64,000 nucleotides of DNA from Phycomyces nitens (GCA_022702545.1 JAHRBC010000001.1:1364001-1428000), one strand, 5' to 3'; shown: positions 47,191 through 58,563, counted from the stretch's first letter. Made by a program: numbers and translations. The notes: generated from the letters alone by a model not told the origin.

Positions 47191-49616
47191 ATGTGCGATT
47201 TATCCGATCCGAGAATCACTGAAGCATACACTGATATCATTGAAGATGAGCCAACCAACTGGTGAGTGTCTTTTTGAAAAGTGTATCATTCTAATTGAGA
47301 TGGTCCTGGAAATGACGAGCAAGAATCACTTTTTTTTTATTAATCTTACAACAATTGTCTAGGCTTATTCTCGGATACCATGACACCAGAGACGTTATTT
47401 CTCTGTATTCCAAAGGTACAGAAGGTACCAGGTAAACAACAGAGACCATAGACCAATCTTGCCACCACAGACATGTACATTCTCATACCTGTTGAAGCAT
47501 AAATAAATAAAAAATTATACCCTAAACACAATCTTCTGCTAGCGAGTTTCGCAACCATTTGGTGAATGAAATCCAATACGGCTTTGTGCGTGTCGATGAC
47601 CGGTTCATCCTCATTACCTATGTGCCTGACCAAGTGAGGTAAGAAAGCAATCTGTCTATCGCAGGGATCTCTGGGTCTACGGCTACTAATTGGATTCCAT
47701 TTAAAAACAAAAACAATTTGTCTTGGCTTGGCTTGGGGTTTTCAGTGGCGTAAGAAGAGGTAAATGTTACGAATAGCCAACCGACCACCTTTCTAATCTC
47801 TACAAAACCATGGTCATTAAGCTCGAGCTCTGGTGCACAGTCGATCAGTTGCTGCTCTCTTCAAGATGCACCACGCGCAGATTACTGCTTCGTCTCTAAA
47901 TGACCTGAGCGATTCCAGTATCCGCACGCGATTAAAGTTGGGTGAGAACCATGTGCCCAACCGCACTCGTCCGACATCCATGTCCGAGCGTAAGCGTGCT
48001 TCGGGATCCACCCGTCGCCGATCGACTCAATTACCCAGCCCATCTCCTTCTACTCCAGTCCCAAGTGATGGCTACAGCCATGACCTCAATGTCACTACCG
48101 AAGAACCCGAGACATTTGTTGAGGCCAGCGAAGATCTTCCAGTCACTCCCTCTGAATCTGTAGCCTCACATTCCCCTCAGCCCGGATCATCATCGGTCGA
48201 CACCCGCGACAGACCCCAGACCCCTTCTCAGATTCCACAGCGACCTCAGACCCCCTCTTCGCAGAGATCCCAAACCCCCTCTTCTCAGCGATCCCAGACA
48301 CCTCAGCCATCCCAGATTCCCCAGCGTCCTCAATCGCCCCAAGTGTACCAAGATGCCCAGCAACAACAACAGCAACAACAGCAGCAGCAGCAACAGCAGC
48401 AGCAGCAACAACAGCAGCAGCAGCAACAGCAGCAGCAGCAACAGCAGCAGAGATTAGCCGAACAGCAACAACAGCAGCAGAGATTGGCTGAACAACAGCA
48501 GCAGCAACAGAGACTGGCTGAACAACAGCAGCAGCAACAAAGATTGGCTGAACAGCAACAACAGCAGCAGAGATTGGCTGAACAGCAGCAACAGCAACAG
48601 AGACTGGCTGAACAGCAGCAGCAGCAGCAGAGATTGGCTGAACAACAGCAGCAGCAAAAACTGGTAGAGCAACAGCAGAAATTGGCAGAACAGCAGAAAT
48701 TGCAACAGCAGCAAAGGGCCAAGCAGGAGCGTGCTGCAGCAGAGGAAAAAAAGAGACTTGAAGAACAGGAGATTTTAGCCAAGGCCGAAGCTGCTGCTGC
48801 AGCAGCCGCCATTGCTGCCACCAAAGCCAAGGCTGAGGCAAAGCTGCAGGCCGAAAGAGAACAAAAGGCTCGTCTTGTGGCTGCCAAGGAAGAAGAAGAG
48901 AGACGCAAGATCGCTGAGCGTGAAAATAACGAGCTTTTGAAGAAGCAGGCTCTTCAGCGCAAGAAAGCCGAGACAGAGAGAAACAAGGATGTAAGTTTTT
49001 ATTTTTCAAAAAAAAAGAGGGGGGAATTGTAAACTTCTTTAATATTTTCGGGTCAAGACTACCCGAGATTATCGTTTTACTCTATATATGGGTTCAACAA
49101 ACTGATCTCCATGTTCTTTATTGGCATATAGGTTGTACTTTCTGGTTTTGCCTCTGTTCAGCCCAGCAATAGCCCAGTAAGTCTTGATATATATAAATAT
49201 AGTTTGTATAACTATGGAAAATGTGGATTTCGAGAGGGGATAGAATTAGATATCCTTTCCAAGGAATTTTGTATTCATTTACTACTTGTAGTTCTGGAGA
49301 CGCCGTTACTTTATTATCCGAGGAAGCAGCTTCTTGCTTTACAGTGATGAATTGGTAAATAATGAGGCTTTGGGCGGTCAAGAAAAAAAAAAAGGTTATT
49401 TAATAGCTGTATTTATAGCAAAAGTCCCCTATCACCACCATTGATCTTCAGTCGGTGACACGCTTGTGTGCAACCGATGAAGAGCACGACACATATGTCC
49501 CCAATGCATTTGTGCTCTTTACTCGAAATGAAGGCTCTTTCCAGATATTTGCCGACAACAGAAAGGGTGCGGACACTATCATCAGTGCTCTTCAAGCAGT
49601 GATCAGTGGTTATTAA
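47191..49616 (+). CDS. ADF-H (coactosin-like) + polyglutamine coiled-coil + PH domain protein
   Basis: Eight exons: 47191-47261, 47363-47431, 47543-47638, 47746-47759, 47822-48990, 49132-49176, 49292-49354, 49419-49616; 574 aa. Exon 4 is only 14 nt. Residues 1 to about 125 form an ADF-H/coactosin domain (MCDLSDPRITEAY, WLILGYHDTRDVISLYSKGT, FRNHLVNEIQYGFVRVD, ALVHSRSVAALF), expected to bind F-actin. A Ser/Pro-rich linker with QTP repeats follows, then about 30 Gln, seven perfect-length 10-residue RLAEQQQQQQ-type repeats (48451-48660) and an Ala/Glu/Lys-rich coiled coil. The last ~110 residues look like a PH domain (VVLSGFASVQ, FWRRRYFIIRGSSFLLYSDE, terminal helix ADTIISALQAVI). An actin-membrane linker working at cell cortex or endocytic sites is inferred. 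Confidence 0.9.
48359..48660. repeat. CAR (polyQ) tract plus seven 30-bp tandem repeats
   Basis: CAA/CAG mix from 48359 to 48450, then seven 30-bp units starting AGATTRGCYGAACARCA at 48451, 48481, 48511, 48541, 48571, 48601 and 48631. All are in frame in exon 5 of the ADF-H/PH gene. The long open frames on the other strand are shadows of this tract. Confidence 0.97.
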
Positions 49617-50443
49617 GCGATTCTTACCCACAAAAAATAATGAAAAGAAACCAGCGAGCTAGTATGAATTGAAGCTTGTGTTTGGGGTATCTTGGCATAC
49701 ATTCTTACACATCTCTTTTTAATATCCCTTACACCCAATTCCAATCCCACACCCACATATATACACACCCACATATATATATATCACTACAATTTCCTTC
49801 TTTCTTATTTCCCCCATTTATACTTTTGGTGTATCAAATGTCTTGTTGTATCGATAGGATTTAAAAGATACCCATATAAAATTGTGGTTTATTTTCCTAT
49901 ATCTCTCTTTTTTTATATTTTCTCTTAATACATCTCCAGAACTATGGTATGCTATATCTTACAAAAAAAAACATATCTCTAGGGCCATGGTTGTTTCTTT
50001 TTGAGAAATTTGGAAAATAATAATAATGAATGGCTGTAGATAGAGTAATTCTATTATTACACGAGCCAAGACTCTATGAATTAGTGGTGCATTAGAATCA
50101 TTGCAATCTGTCAATGTATTTTATAGAGTCAATTTATTAATATATATAAACTAGAGACTTTCCATGTTATAAAAATAGCGGTCGAGATACTTGTTAAAGC
50201 AATACATATCCATATATTTTGTTTTTTTTTTTAAAAAAAAAAAGTCCTTTGACTACTATCATTATAGCACTCCAAGTAAAAAGTTTCTACAGAGCCATTT
50301 ACTTTATCACCTTTTAAAAAAATAACTTTTTTTTAACTATCTCATTTTATTGTTTCTACTTTTGTTCAACAAACCATTAGTAAAAATAGACGAGTGGCAA
50401 ATATACCACATTGAATAATAAGCAGGATGTTTATTAGAAAAAT
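49617..50443. other. Intergenic, no feature recognised
   Basis: 3' flank of the ADF-H/PH gene; AT-rich with CA/TA runs around 49750-49790. Confidence 0.5.
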
Positions 50444-50633
50444 TCAATATCTTGTAGACCAGGCACCTGTCTTTATCATTTCATTCTCAAGATGGTGTAA
50501 ATCAGGCATATTAACAACCTTTGAGCGTCCTTTCCACTTTTTACCAAGTGCACAAGCTGTTTTGTATTCTTGTGTAGTTTCTTGGACAGTTTTATATGAA
50601 ATGTCAGAATCTGAGATGTCATGAAGAGCACGC
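50444..50633 (-). pseudogene. Orphan exon-like coding fragment
   Basis: On the minus strand, after a good acceptor (branch-like CTAAT then CATTAG), an uninterrupted frame of 62 residues begins RALHDISDSDISYKTVQETT, includes LGKKWKGRSK and NMPDLHHLENEM, and ends in a stop at 50444. It lacks an ATG at its start, is hydrophilic, and has protein-like composition unlike nearby AT-rich frames. The sequence upstream (higher coordinates) is the dispersed repeat at 50689-51310, so it may be the last exon of a gene destroyed by insertion, or part of an unknown element. Confidence 0.35.
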
Positions 50634-50688
50634 CTAATGATTAGACATTTTTGGTTGGATAAAATACTAAAAACATTTAGAAAAGTGG

Positions 50689-51310
50689 GTGTTCAATAAC
50701 ATATTTTCAAAGTTTTTATTGCTTATAGATACAACATGAAAAATAAAATTGCAAATAACAGTACTCTACTAACATGTTAGTATATTGGAATCTTCGCGGT
50801 CGCCAAAGTCCAAGATGAGACCCTTGGAACCAGAAGATCAATCCAGTGCCCCGGATTGAACTCTGATCCCAAGAAATCTCAGGTATACTGCCCCAATTTA
50901 CAACTCAGCCTACCAAGGAATTTAAATTTCAAGTGGAGAGTCGGAGGTTTACATTTTTGATTCTACGCTTGAAAAGCCAACGCTTTAACCAACCGAGCCA
51001 TACACCTGTAATATGCACGGTGTAGAAAATTAAGAGATACATGCAACTGATTGTTTGCCTTTTATAGAAAGATACTCTTTATAGTGTCTGCCATGGACCT
51101 TTTACACTCAAAATAATAGATTCTTTACATCTGTAACTAATCATCAAATCTCATGCTAATCCAATTACCCTCTTTCTTACTCTTTATTTTTTGCTCTGCT
51201 GCATATACTAAATTTTAAATATAAAAAAAAGTCTTTGACTTTAATGTAGTAGATTCCCATTGAGAGTACTTTTTAATATACAATCTACCGAATCAATATC
51301 CTGCAATCAA
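50689..51310. repeat. Dispersed composite repeat, copy B, with tRNA-like segment
   Basis: It starts TGTTCAATAACATATTTTCA and parallels 27787-29243, without the ~330-bp segment near 28035-28375. On the minus strand 51003-50965 reads TATGGCTCGGTTGGTTAAAG then CGTTGGCTTTTCAAGC, a tRNA-like A box and anticodon-arm region aligned with the one in copy A. The right part (51071-51310) is a diverged relative of 18779-19422 and ends in a CAA-rich tract (51306-51327). Confidence 0.7.
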
Positions 51311-51536
51311 CAACAACAACAACAGCAAAAGATATCAAGTTCTTTGCAGAAACCCGTATGACTAGTACTTGTTCAACATTTCAAATAAAATTCATCATTT
51401 AATTTGAAAATTTAAAGCAAGGTTTATCACCACAGAATACAATCCTGTACTTTTCTCACTACTTTATTTCTTTGGCCAGTTTGAAAAGTAGAATCGTAGC
51501 TGTCCAAATTGATAAGAGCTTGTTCAATGGTATAAG

Positions 51537-51920
51537 CTATTTAAGACCAAGACTGTGAAAGGTTCTTGAAAGAGTAATCTTTGAAAGACGCTTTCCTGAA
51601 AAACCCTGGACAGCTTTTCTAATCTCTCCCAAGGTCAGATTAGGGTCACTTCTTACAAGCTTTATCAAGTGCCGTATATCTCTGGAAGACAGAGCCTTTG
51701 GTCTCCCTGAACGATGCATATCTTCAACCGTTCCAGTTTCTTTATATTTTCGTATTATATTCCGAACAGTGTCATAATGTATATTTTTGCGTCGGGCAAT
51801 TTCAGGAACAGACATGCCACCAATGTGCATTCCAATAAGAATATATTTTTTTGCTGGTGAAAGTCTTGTGTATGCTCTATGAGGTCGCTCCTCTTTGGTG
51901 TTTGATTCCAGAGGAGACAT
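51537..51920 (-). CDS. Helix-turn-helix-only protein from a Tc1-like transposase
   Basis: A 127-aa frame starts MSPLESNTKEERPHRAYTRL. It contains two helix-turn-helix regions: GMSVPEIARRKNIHYDTVRNIIRKYKETGTVED, then the GRP linker HRSGRPKALSSRDIRHLIKL and a second winged-helix half (LTLGEIRKAVQGF...SKITLSRTFHSLGLK). This is the paired-like N-terminal DNA-binding region of Tc1-type transposases. The frame ends right where the catalytic domain should begin, and no DDE motifs follow. It may be a truncated element or a domesticated DNA-binding protein; the intact frame is compatible with either. An ATG at 51944 would add eight residues; TACTTACAAG just before 51920 could be an old acceptor. Confidence 0.6.
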   Translation of the reverse strand: MSPLESNTKEERPHRAYTRLSPAKKYILIGMHIGGMSVPEIARRKNIHYDTVRNIIRKYKETGTVEDMHRSGRPKALSSRDIRHLIKLVRSDPNLTLGEIRKAVQGFSGKRLSKITLSRTFHSLGLK

Positions 51921-52489
51921 ACTTGTAAGTAAAGAAAAGAGCAAGAGGAAACAAAAATGAAGGGATCAAAAGAAGAATGTACGGACTTTTAACGATATTG
52001 GTTTCTGTACAATTCGCGTACCTGGTATATACTCTTGGCTTTTTGAGTGTTTGCATTCCCATCAATCTACACTGGCTGTATTTCCCAGGTTGAATCACAG
52101 GAAAATAATTAGCAGTTACAAGAAGCCTGTGTAAATAGACTAGACTTTATATTGCTATAAATTCTACACCTGTAAACTATTTATTATTATTATTATTGCT
52201 TTTTATAAAATAAATAAATAAAAAACTCTTATATACTATTCAATTGAGCATATAAAAGACAAGATATAAACAATGGCAAAAATAAAGACAGATACAAAAA
52301 CACCATTGATTTGTATGAGCAGTAACATAAAAAAAAGAGAGAGGGGGAGTTGCTCTTTTTTGACAGCGGAGTGACTGGGTCCTGCAATCATGCGGTGGCT
52401 TGGCTCTCAATTATAGCGTTCTCTCTTTTTTTTTCTGTTAAAGGTGCTCCCATTTTTGTAAAGACAGCCATACTACCTTTCTCGACATC

Positions 52490-53098
52490 ATGGTTGCCAA
52501 GAGTAAGTGATTTAAAGGAGATCTTTATTTATATACCTGCTTTTTCCATGTAACCTCGCATACTTATACCCACTCTTTAAACAACAATAAAAAAAACAGA
52601 ACCCCAAAGCAAGCGTATCAAAGCCGCACATCGCTATAAGATCATCAAGCGAGTTAAGGACCATCATAGAAAGGAAAAGAAGTTGGCAAAGAAGAATCCC
52701 AAGAGCAACAGTAAGTTGATCCCGGAATGTGGATCATTCTCATCAGGTTTATTGATTATAACTTTCTTCTTTTTTTTTGATTATCAGGAACAAAGAAGGA
52801 TCCTGGAATCCCCAACTCATGGCCCTTTAAGGAAGAATTGTTAAACGAAATTGAACAGGCCAAGCAAGAGGTAAATATATAGAACCATGTGAATGGATTG
52901 TGCTCTATTGTAAAAATGTATTTGGTATTGAACCCAACTTGTCCTTTTTCTCTCTCTCTTTTCTAGGCCGAAGCTGAAAAGCAAAAGATCAAGGAGGCTC
53001 GTCAGGAAGAAAAGGCTAGACTGAAGTTGAAGCAGCAAAAGGAAAAAGAGAAAGTGAAGCAGCATCATCAACGCCAGGCAAAGAAGGCGGCGGAATAA
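52490..53098 (+). CDS. Stand-alone Grn1/GNL3 N-terminal domain protein
   Basis: Four exons: 52490-52502, 52600-52710, 52788-52870, 52967-53098; 112 aa. The first exon is 13 nt (MVAK). The sequence [20 protein letters not shown] then [15 protein letters not shown] and [20 protein letters not shown] is the basic Grn1 region that begins nucleostemin-family GTPases (GNL3, Nug1/Grn1) acting in 60S ribosome maturation. Here the gene ends after a charged coiled coil ([20 protein letters not shown]... QRQAKKAAE) with a stop, and no circularly permuted GTPase motifs occur downstream. The full-length family is about 450-600 aa. It is likely nucleolar by its basic content. Whether it is a split GTPase partner, a paralogue or a truncation is unknown. 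Confidence 0.85.
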
Positions 53099-53607
53099 AC
53101 CCCCTTCTCTTTCCATTCCTCTCTTTAATATCTTTATATTTTCTTGCTTTCTATCAATGATCCGTGTACAGACCCTCTCCTCCTCTACCAAAAAATGACC
53201 GCATCTTTCCAAATATCAACAAAAACGTATCACACAAAAACATTCATAAATATATACTTGTTCTCGGCATTTGTGCCTATTGACAAGACCAGAAGGATAA
53301 TATTGGCTGAATTGGTACGCTTGCCATAATCATTATCATTATCATTATTTAAACAATCATCATTTCTTAATTTCATAATATATGCCAGCAAATAAAAGCC
53401 TGGTCAAAATATTATTTTTTAAAGAAAAAAGGAACAAATTGATGAATTATTTGTTTCAAAATCATCAATAATGAATGTTTTTAGAATAAAATAAAATAAA
53501 AAAATAATTGTCTTGATATACAGTCACACCAATCTACTTTATGTGGGTTGTATTGTGGTATGAATCTGGGTGAGTAGTATTAGTTGGGTTTATAAATGTA
53601 TAGATTA

Positions 53608-54695
53608 CTATAGTAATATGGATGTTGGAAGATCGAGCATATGTCTCATCTTTGTGACCTTGACGGCAAGGTATCTATCGAGTTCTTTCTTGGGTGTGGT
53701 CTGGGGTGTGAGTGGAAGAGAAGAAGAGGAAGAGGAAGAGGGAGAAGAAGACCAGGACTGAGGTACCATGGATTTGCGGTCTACAACCTTGATGTCTCCA
53801 AATGCCTCGAGCTGCTCAATCTTGTCTGGATTGTTGGTTAATAATCGTACTTTTGATAGACCAAGATCCTTGAGAATATCATTGGCAATATCGTATGTAC
53901 GACCATCTGCTGGATGATCTAGCAATAAGTTTGCAGCAACTGTGTCATGGCCCAGATCCTGAAGATTGTATGCCCTGAAAAAATGGTAGGTAAATAAATA
54001 CCTAATGACTCATTTCAATACACACAGCTATATACTCACTTTAGTTTCTCTAGTAATCCAATGCCACGTCCTTCTTGACGCAAATATACAATCACACCTC
54101 TCCCGGCCTGCTGCATCAGTCGCATTGCTTCATCCAACTGCTCTCCACAATCACATCTGGCAGAGTGGACAGTTTCACCCGTGAAACACTCGGAGTGAAT
54201 GCGTACAAGCGGAGCCTCTTCAACTGGATGCCAGGCTTCCTTGGCAATAGCTTGTTGTTGTGCCAAATGGGCCCACTGATCGGCATTTAGTTGGGTATAC
54301 TGCGTCTCGTCTGTGATGATCTCTTCAAGGCGCCCATAATATGCACCACGCACAACTCTGTTCATTATTGTCTCGTTCTCCCAGGTCTTGTCGAGCGATT
54401 TGGACCGGATGTCGTTTCCGTAGACAATAGCCATGTGTTCTTTTGTGTCCTTGTTGTTCTTGTAGAGAAATAGATGCATCTCACCACCCTCCATGGTTGG
54501 GATACGGGCACGGACCTGGCATTGGACATTCAATTGGTCCCGTTGTATAGAAGGTGTGATTGCCTTTGGTGAATAGAGCTGGTTGCTCATGAATTTAACA
54601 TAGTCTTTGTATGATGTTGGACGAGGTAGAGACAATGGAAGTTTGACTGTATCATGAACAACGTTCATACCAAACAAGGTGAACACGGCAGGCAT
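53608..54695 (-). CDS. RIB1: GTP cyclohydrolase II (riboflavin biosynthesis)
   Basis: Two exons on the minus strand: 54695-54040 and 53974-53608; 340 aa. It catalyses the first step of riboflavin synthesis, opening GTP to a diaminopyrimidinone phosphate with release of formate and pyrophosphate. Zinc ligands appear as [20 protein letters not shown] (Cys170, Cys181, Cys183). [20 protein letters not shown] is the nucleotide-contact block, followed across the intron by [20 protein letters not shown] and the [14 protein letters not shown] segment. A fungal N-terminal extension of about 160 residues precedes the core, as in yeast Rib1. The C-terminus holds a polyserine stretch ([15 protein letters not shown]) that interrupts a usually compact tail. 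An upstream in-frame ATG at 54794 adds a hydrophobic 33 residues of low plausibility. Confidence 0.95.
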
Positions 54696-56309
54696 ATTGA
54701 ATAAAAAGTAGTAAAAAAGGGAGAAAGAAAGACAAGGGCAATTGATCAAGAATAAACTGAATATTAATCCCCTGTTATTCAAATCAACGCTCAACTTGGA
54801 TTTGGTGTGTCAGGCTTTAGTAAGCACTGCTACCAATCGCACCCAAACCCAGATCCAGACGGTGATTCACCACACATCATATCGGCCAATCAATCTTCTT
54901 TTGATTTCTGATTATTAACGTGGGTTTATAAAATTCAGGGCCTTTTTTTTTTAAATAAGCCAACTTTAATTCCATGCTATATGATATACTTTTTTATCAT
55001 CATCAAATATATAAAACCATAGTCAATATGTAATAATGGTCTTAGCTAGCCATGACATTAACAAGGTAGTCTTGTTGGTTTTCAAGAGGTCTGGGTAGCA
55101 TATGGACCGAGTGGTAAAATATTTAGCGCCTGGCCTTGTCTATTTCAAAGAAGTTGTGGAAACATTGGTTAAATGACTAATCTACTGTGAGAAAACACTT
55201 GTAATGTGTCAAAATAAACACGGGTATTTCTATCCAACACATGTAACCAGAGCCCAATTGAATAAACATTCTGTACTTGAGTGACATACTCTATTTCGGT
55301 CATATTACAAAACTACAATTCATAACCAAATTATATCGTCATTTTTTCCTTGTACTCAAAACCCATCTTTTCATGCAAAGACAACCAAATAGGTATATAC
55401 AGTCCAGTAGGTTGACTAATGGCACATATTTGGTTGCTAACAAAGAAAAACCAAAAGATGTATATCTAAATGTTTTTCATTTTTATCTTGTTGCTTATTT
55501 ACCATGAGAACACGGCATCAAAATCTACTTTATAAAAAGAGCCAATATGATTTATAAAACATATAGTATTATAGAAATCCTAGTATTTTGTTTGTAGCCC
55601 ACCTTTTTATTACATGTAACTGATTTGGAACCAAGTTACAGAGCTCTACACACTTTAACTTTTATATATTACACCAATAGTTTTTTTTAAAACACACACA
55701 CACGTAAAGACCTTTGACCTTTCTTCTAAAATATGGTCATATATGATTTATTAAACTGAGATTAGGACTATGTAAGGGCCACTTTATTACCTCTAGTCTG
55801 TATGTTATGGGATTTCTTGTATATCCTTTTGGTACAATGGGACGGGTAATTATTTTTCTGCATAATAAGATACCCCTCTTGTTCATACCCCCAAATTGTA
55901 GTTCAAGAAAAACAATTTGTTTCTATACAATAATTGTTTAGGATTTCCACGTATTATTTCCGTGGATCCAGCAACCCTGGACCGGTCGCATTCCCAGATC
56001 ATGACATATATGTTACCACCTTGGACTCTAGAACTTATGTAGCTTATGCTGTAATTTTCTGATAAAGACGCCACAATTGTACATCTTTACACGTTGGGAA
56101 CAAATATTGACTAATCACTCCAAAGACTCGGTCCCAGCGTTAATTCCCTTTTCTAGAATGCTGAGCAAGTGCTAGGTGGTTCCCTTGATGATAATTGGTA
56201 GCCCATAGCTTGTATATAGTTATACAAGACTTTTGTATAAACGGTCTTGATGGTATTACTCATTGTATTCTTGTAAACACATCTTGTCAAATGTGCGGCC
56301 ATTAGGCTG

Positions 56310-56340
56310 ATTATTATTATTATTATTATTATCATTATTA

Positions 56341-56393
<53 letters not shown>
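56310..56393. repeat. (ATT)n microsatellite
   Basis: About 28 ATT triplets with two ATC interruptions. Confidence 0.97.
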
Positions 56394-58065
56394 GTAAAGT
56401 TTGCTGCTTATTTTTTTTTGACATTCTGCGCAAAACATATGATTCTTGCTTTCCAGAATCATGTAGGATAGTTTTTATAAAGTGTAGCTGTTTTTTATGT
56501 ATCCATCTAACTTTGGGGCTTTATTGTGTACGTTACGCTGAGCTAAATTATATCTGTCATAAATGGTTGATACTTTTACCCTTTTTTTTATCAAAGCACC
56601 AACAATCATCTCTCTAAATCTAACTGTGGCTTTTCTCCACTTGGTAATATTAGCATAAGTGTGTGTGCGTGTGTGTGTTTTTTTTTAAAAAAAAAAAGCC
56701 ATGGCTAATATTAAACTTAAAATAAAGGTTGTAAAAAACAAAACAAACAAATCTAGGGATTTCAAAGTTGTGTTATTCCATAATCGACTCCACTGTATTG
56801 ATAATAAGTCTTGTTGATAAGCTTACTCGTCTTGGGTGCCAATGTATGGAATTGATGTACTGAGCGGTCGAGTTTAGATGCCAGAGAATTATGTGTTGTG
56901 ATTAAACTGTTCTCTTTTAGAAAAAGGTATTCGGTAGTAGATGGTTAGCCGTGGAAGTAATTACTGGAAATAGTATACTTGAAACTTTTGGAACAAAAAG
57001 ATATCATATCTTTTTTAAAAAAATAAAAAAGGCACTATATTTACATTTACATTGCTGTTTAACCATTGTTGATAGATTATTAGACTGGATTTTTGTCTAC
57101 AAATCAATAGATTTGCTTCAGAGTAGAATTTATAGGTCTAAATTACATGTATCTACTTGATATTTAAATATTTAAAACGTTTTCTCGGTAATTCGTATTG
57201 AAATAAATGTTTCCAGGGTAAAATTACTACTGGTACTAAAAGTATCAACCTTTATATATATTTGCATTTATCATTATAATTATCATCACAATAGCCCCAG
57301 TGCAAATCTGATAATCTTTTAATCGAGTAAAAAAAGACAAAAACAATATATATATATTAAAATACATGATATATTAATTGGAGTACACTAGAAATATCTA
57401 ATATTTATCATTAAATTTATTTATACCATCTAGATGATCTGTCTTGGGATAAATATGGCCAGAAACAAGCATAAAAGCCCATGTCTACCAGTATATAGAC
57501 AGCTCATTTGACTTTTTTGTGGTTGTTGCACATCAAGAGTTATCATATTCTATTACCTTTGAGTTGTAACTTTAATTATTTTTTATAAATCATGCACCAA
57601 AAACATTAAGCCACTTTAAGAGGGATTCCCAAGCATATATGTGTATTGACAAGGGTTTTTAATCTCTTGATCTTGTACACTATAAGGATAAACTCAAGAA
57701 TCTATATTTTGTTTTCCTACATTTTTTTTAAATTAATAAATAAATAAAATTAATTTCAAAGAGTGTTTAAAATGAAAATACAATAAAAACCATGTATTTA
57801 TATATGTGAAATGAGGCTGTACAGCCATTGTTTCATAAATTTCCCTTTGCATGCTTTCTCATCAGAGAAAAGTTACTCCAAATGCAGCCATGGCGCCTAG
57901 AAAATAAACAACCAAACATCAAAGTGAGGCTTTAAGTTTACTTGGACTTATAAAAAAAAACTCTTTATTAAATAATGTGCTTTTGGCAAGAGCCAAGTAG
58001 ATGTGGCTATTGTCTGTTATTACAAAACTAAAAGCACAGAATATTTATAGTATATACCAGCCAGG

Positions 58066-58075
58066 TATAAATATA
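58066..58075 (+). promoter_or_regulatory. TATA box of the secreted-protein gene
   Basis: TATAAATATA lies 72 nt upstream of the ATG at 58138. Confidence 0.5.
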
Positions 58076-58137
58076 ATGAGTTGAACCGTGCGATATGTTA
58101 TCATCATCTTTTTTCTTTCTTATTGCTCCAAAATAAT

Positions 58138-58563
58138 ATGAACATCTCTCTCTTTTATGGTCTAATGTCTTTGATGGTTTTCCTGGTGTCTGCCGCACCT
58201 CAGACTTCAAACGGATATTCATACGGACCATATATCGAAGATTCCAGTAGCTGTCTCGATCTTGATTATCCTACAAATGGCACCATATGGAGAACCCATG
58301 GCTCCTATAATGTTACCTGGACCGTCACTGGAAAATGCCAGGACACCAACTACATTTATCTCCTTCCAGTATCCCGAGATGAAGACGGAGAACTCTCGTT
58401 TGGAGAGCTCTATCACTTGGAAGAATCGGTTGACATTGAGTCGGGCAAATTTAATTTGACACTTGATTCTCGCGAGGTTAAAGGAAACTATCTGATCTCG
58501 ATTGGCCCCAAAGTAGACGATTGGTCTGGCTATACAGACTTTGCCATTATAAATATTAATTGA
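58138..58563 (+). CDS. Small secreted protein, Kre9/Knh1-N-like
   Basis: Intronless, 141 aa. A clear signal peptide (ISLFYGLMSLMVFLVSAAP) is followed by a mature domain of about 120 residues rich in Ser/Tyr/Asp. LDYPTNGTIWRTHGSYNVTW then TGKCQDTNYIYLLP fits the start of the fungal cell-wall domain found at the N-terminus of Kre9/Knh1 and in Ser/Thr-rich GPI-anchored proteins (the P-x-x-G-x-x-W and N-V-T-W pattern). Cysteines: C-L-D-L and G-K-C, perhaps one disulfide. There is no hydrophobic C-terminal tail, so no GPI anchor; it should be released or wall-associated. N-glycosylation sequons include NGT and NVT. I chose this ATG because the upstream reading begins with TTG. Confidence 0.8.
   Translation: MNISLFYGLMSLMVFLVSAAPQTSNGYSYGPYIEDSSSCLDLDYPTNGTIWRTHGSYNVTWTVTGKCQDTNYIYLLPVSRDEDGELSFGELYHLEESVDIESGKFNLTLDSREVKGNYLISIGPKVDDWSGYTDFAIININ

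Larger units (their letters stand above)
54696..58137. other. 3.4-kb gene desert
   Basis: No coding region is supported. It holds an (ATT)n microsatellite (56310-56393), a GT run next to a T/A run (about 56659-56697), and many TA tracts. A short minus-strand segment near 57899-57865, after an acceptor-like TTTTCTAG, reads GAMAAFGVTFL then stop and could be the last exon of an unrecognised gene; nothing upstream supports it. Confidence 0.45.

Noticed and set aside
48143..49009. 288-codon minus-strand frame and 192-codon Cys-rich frame
   Set aside because: They are antisense shadows of the CAG/CAA tract in the ADF-H/PH gene.
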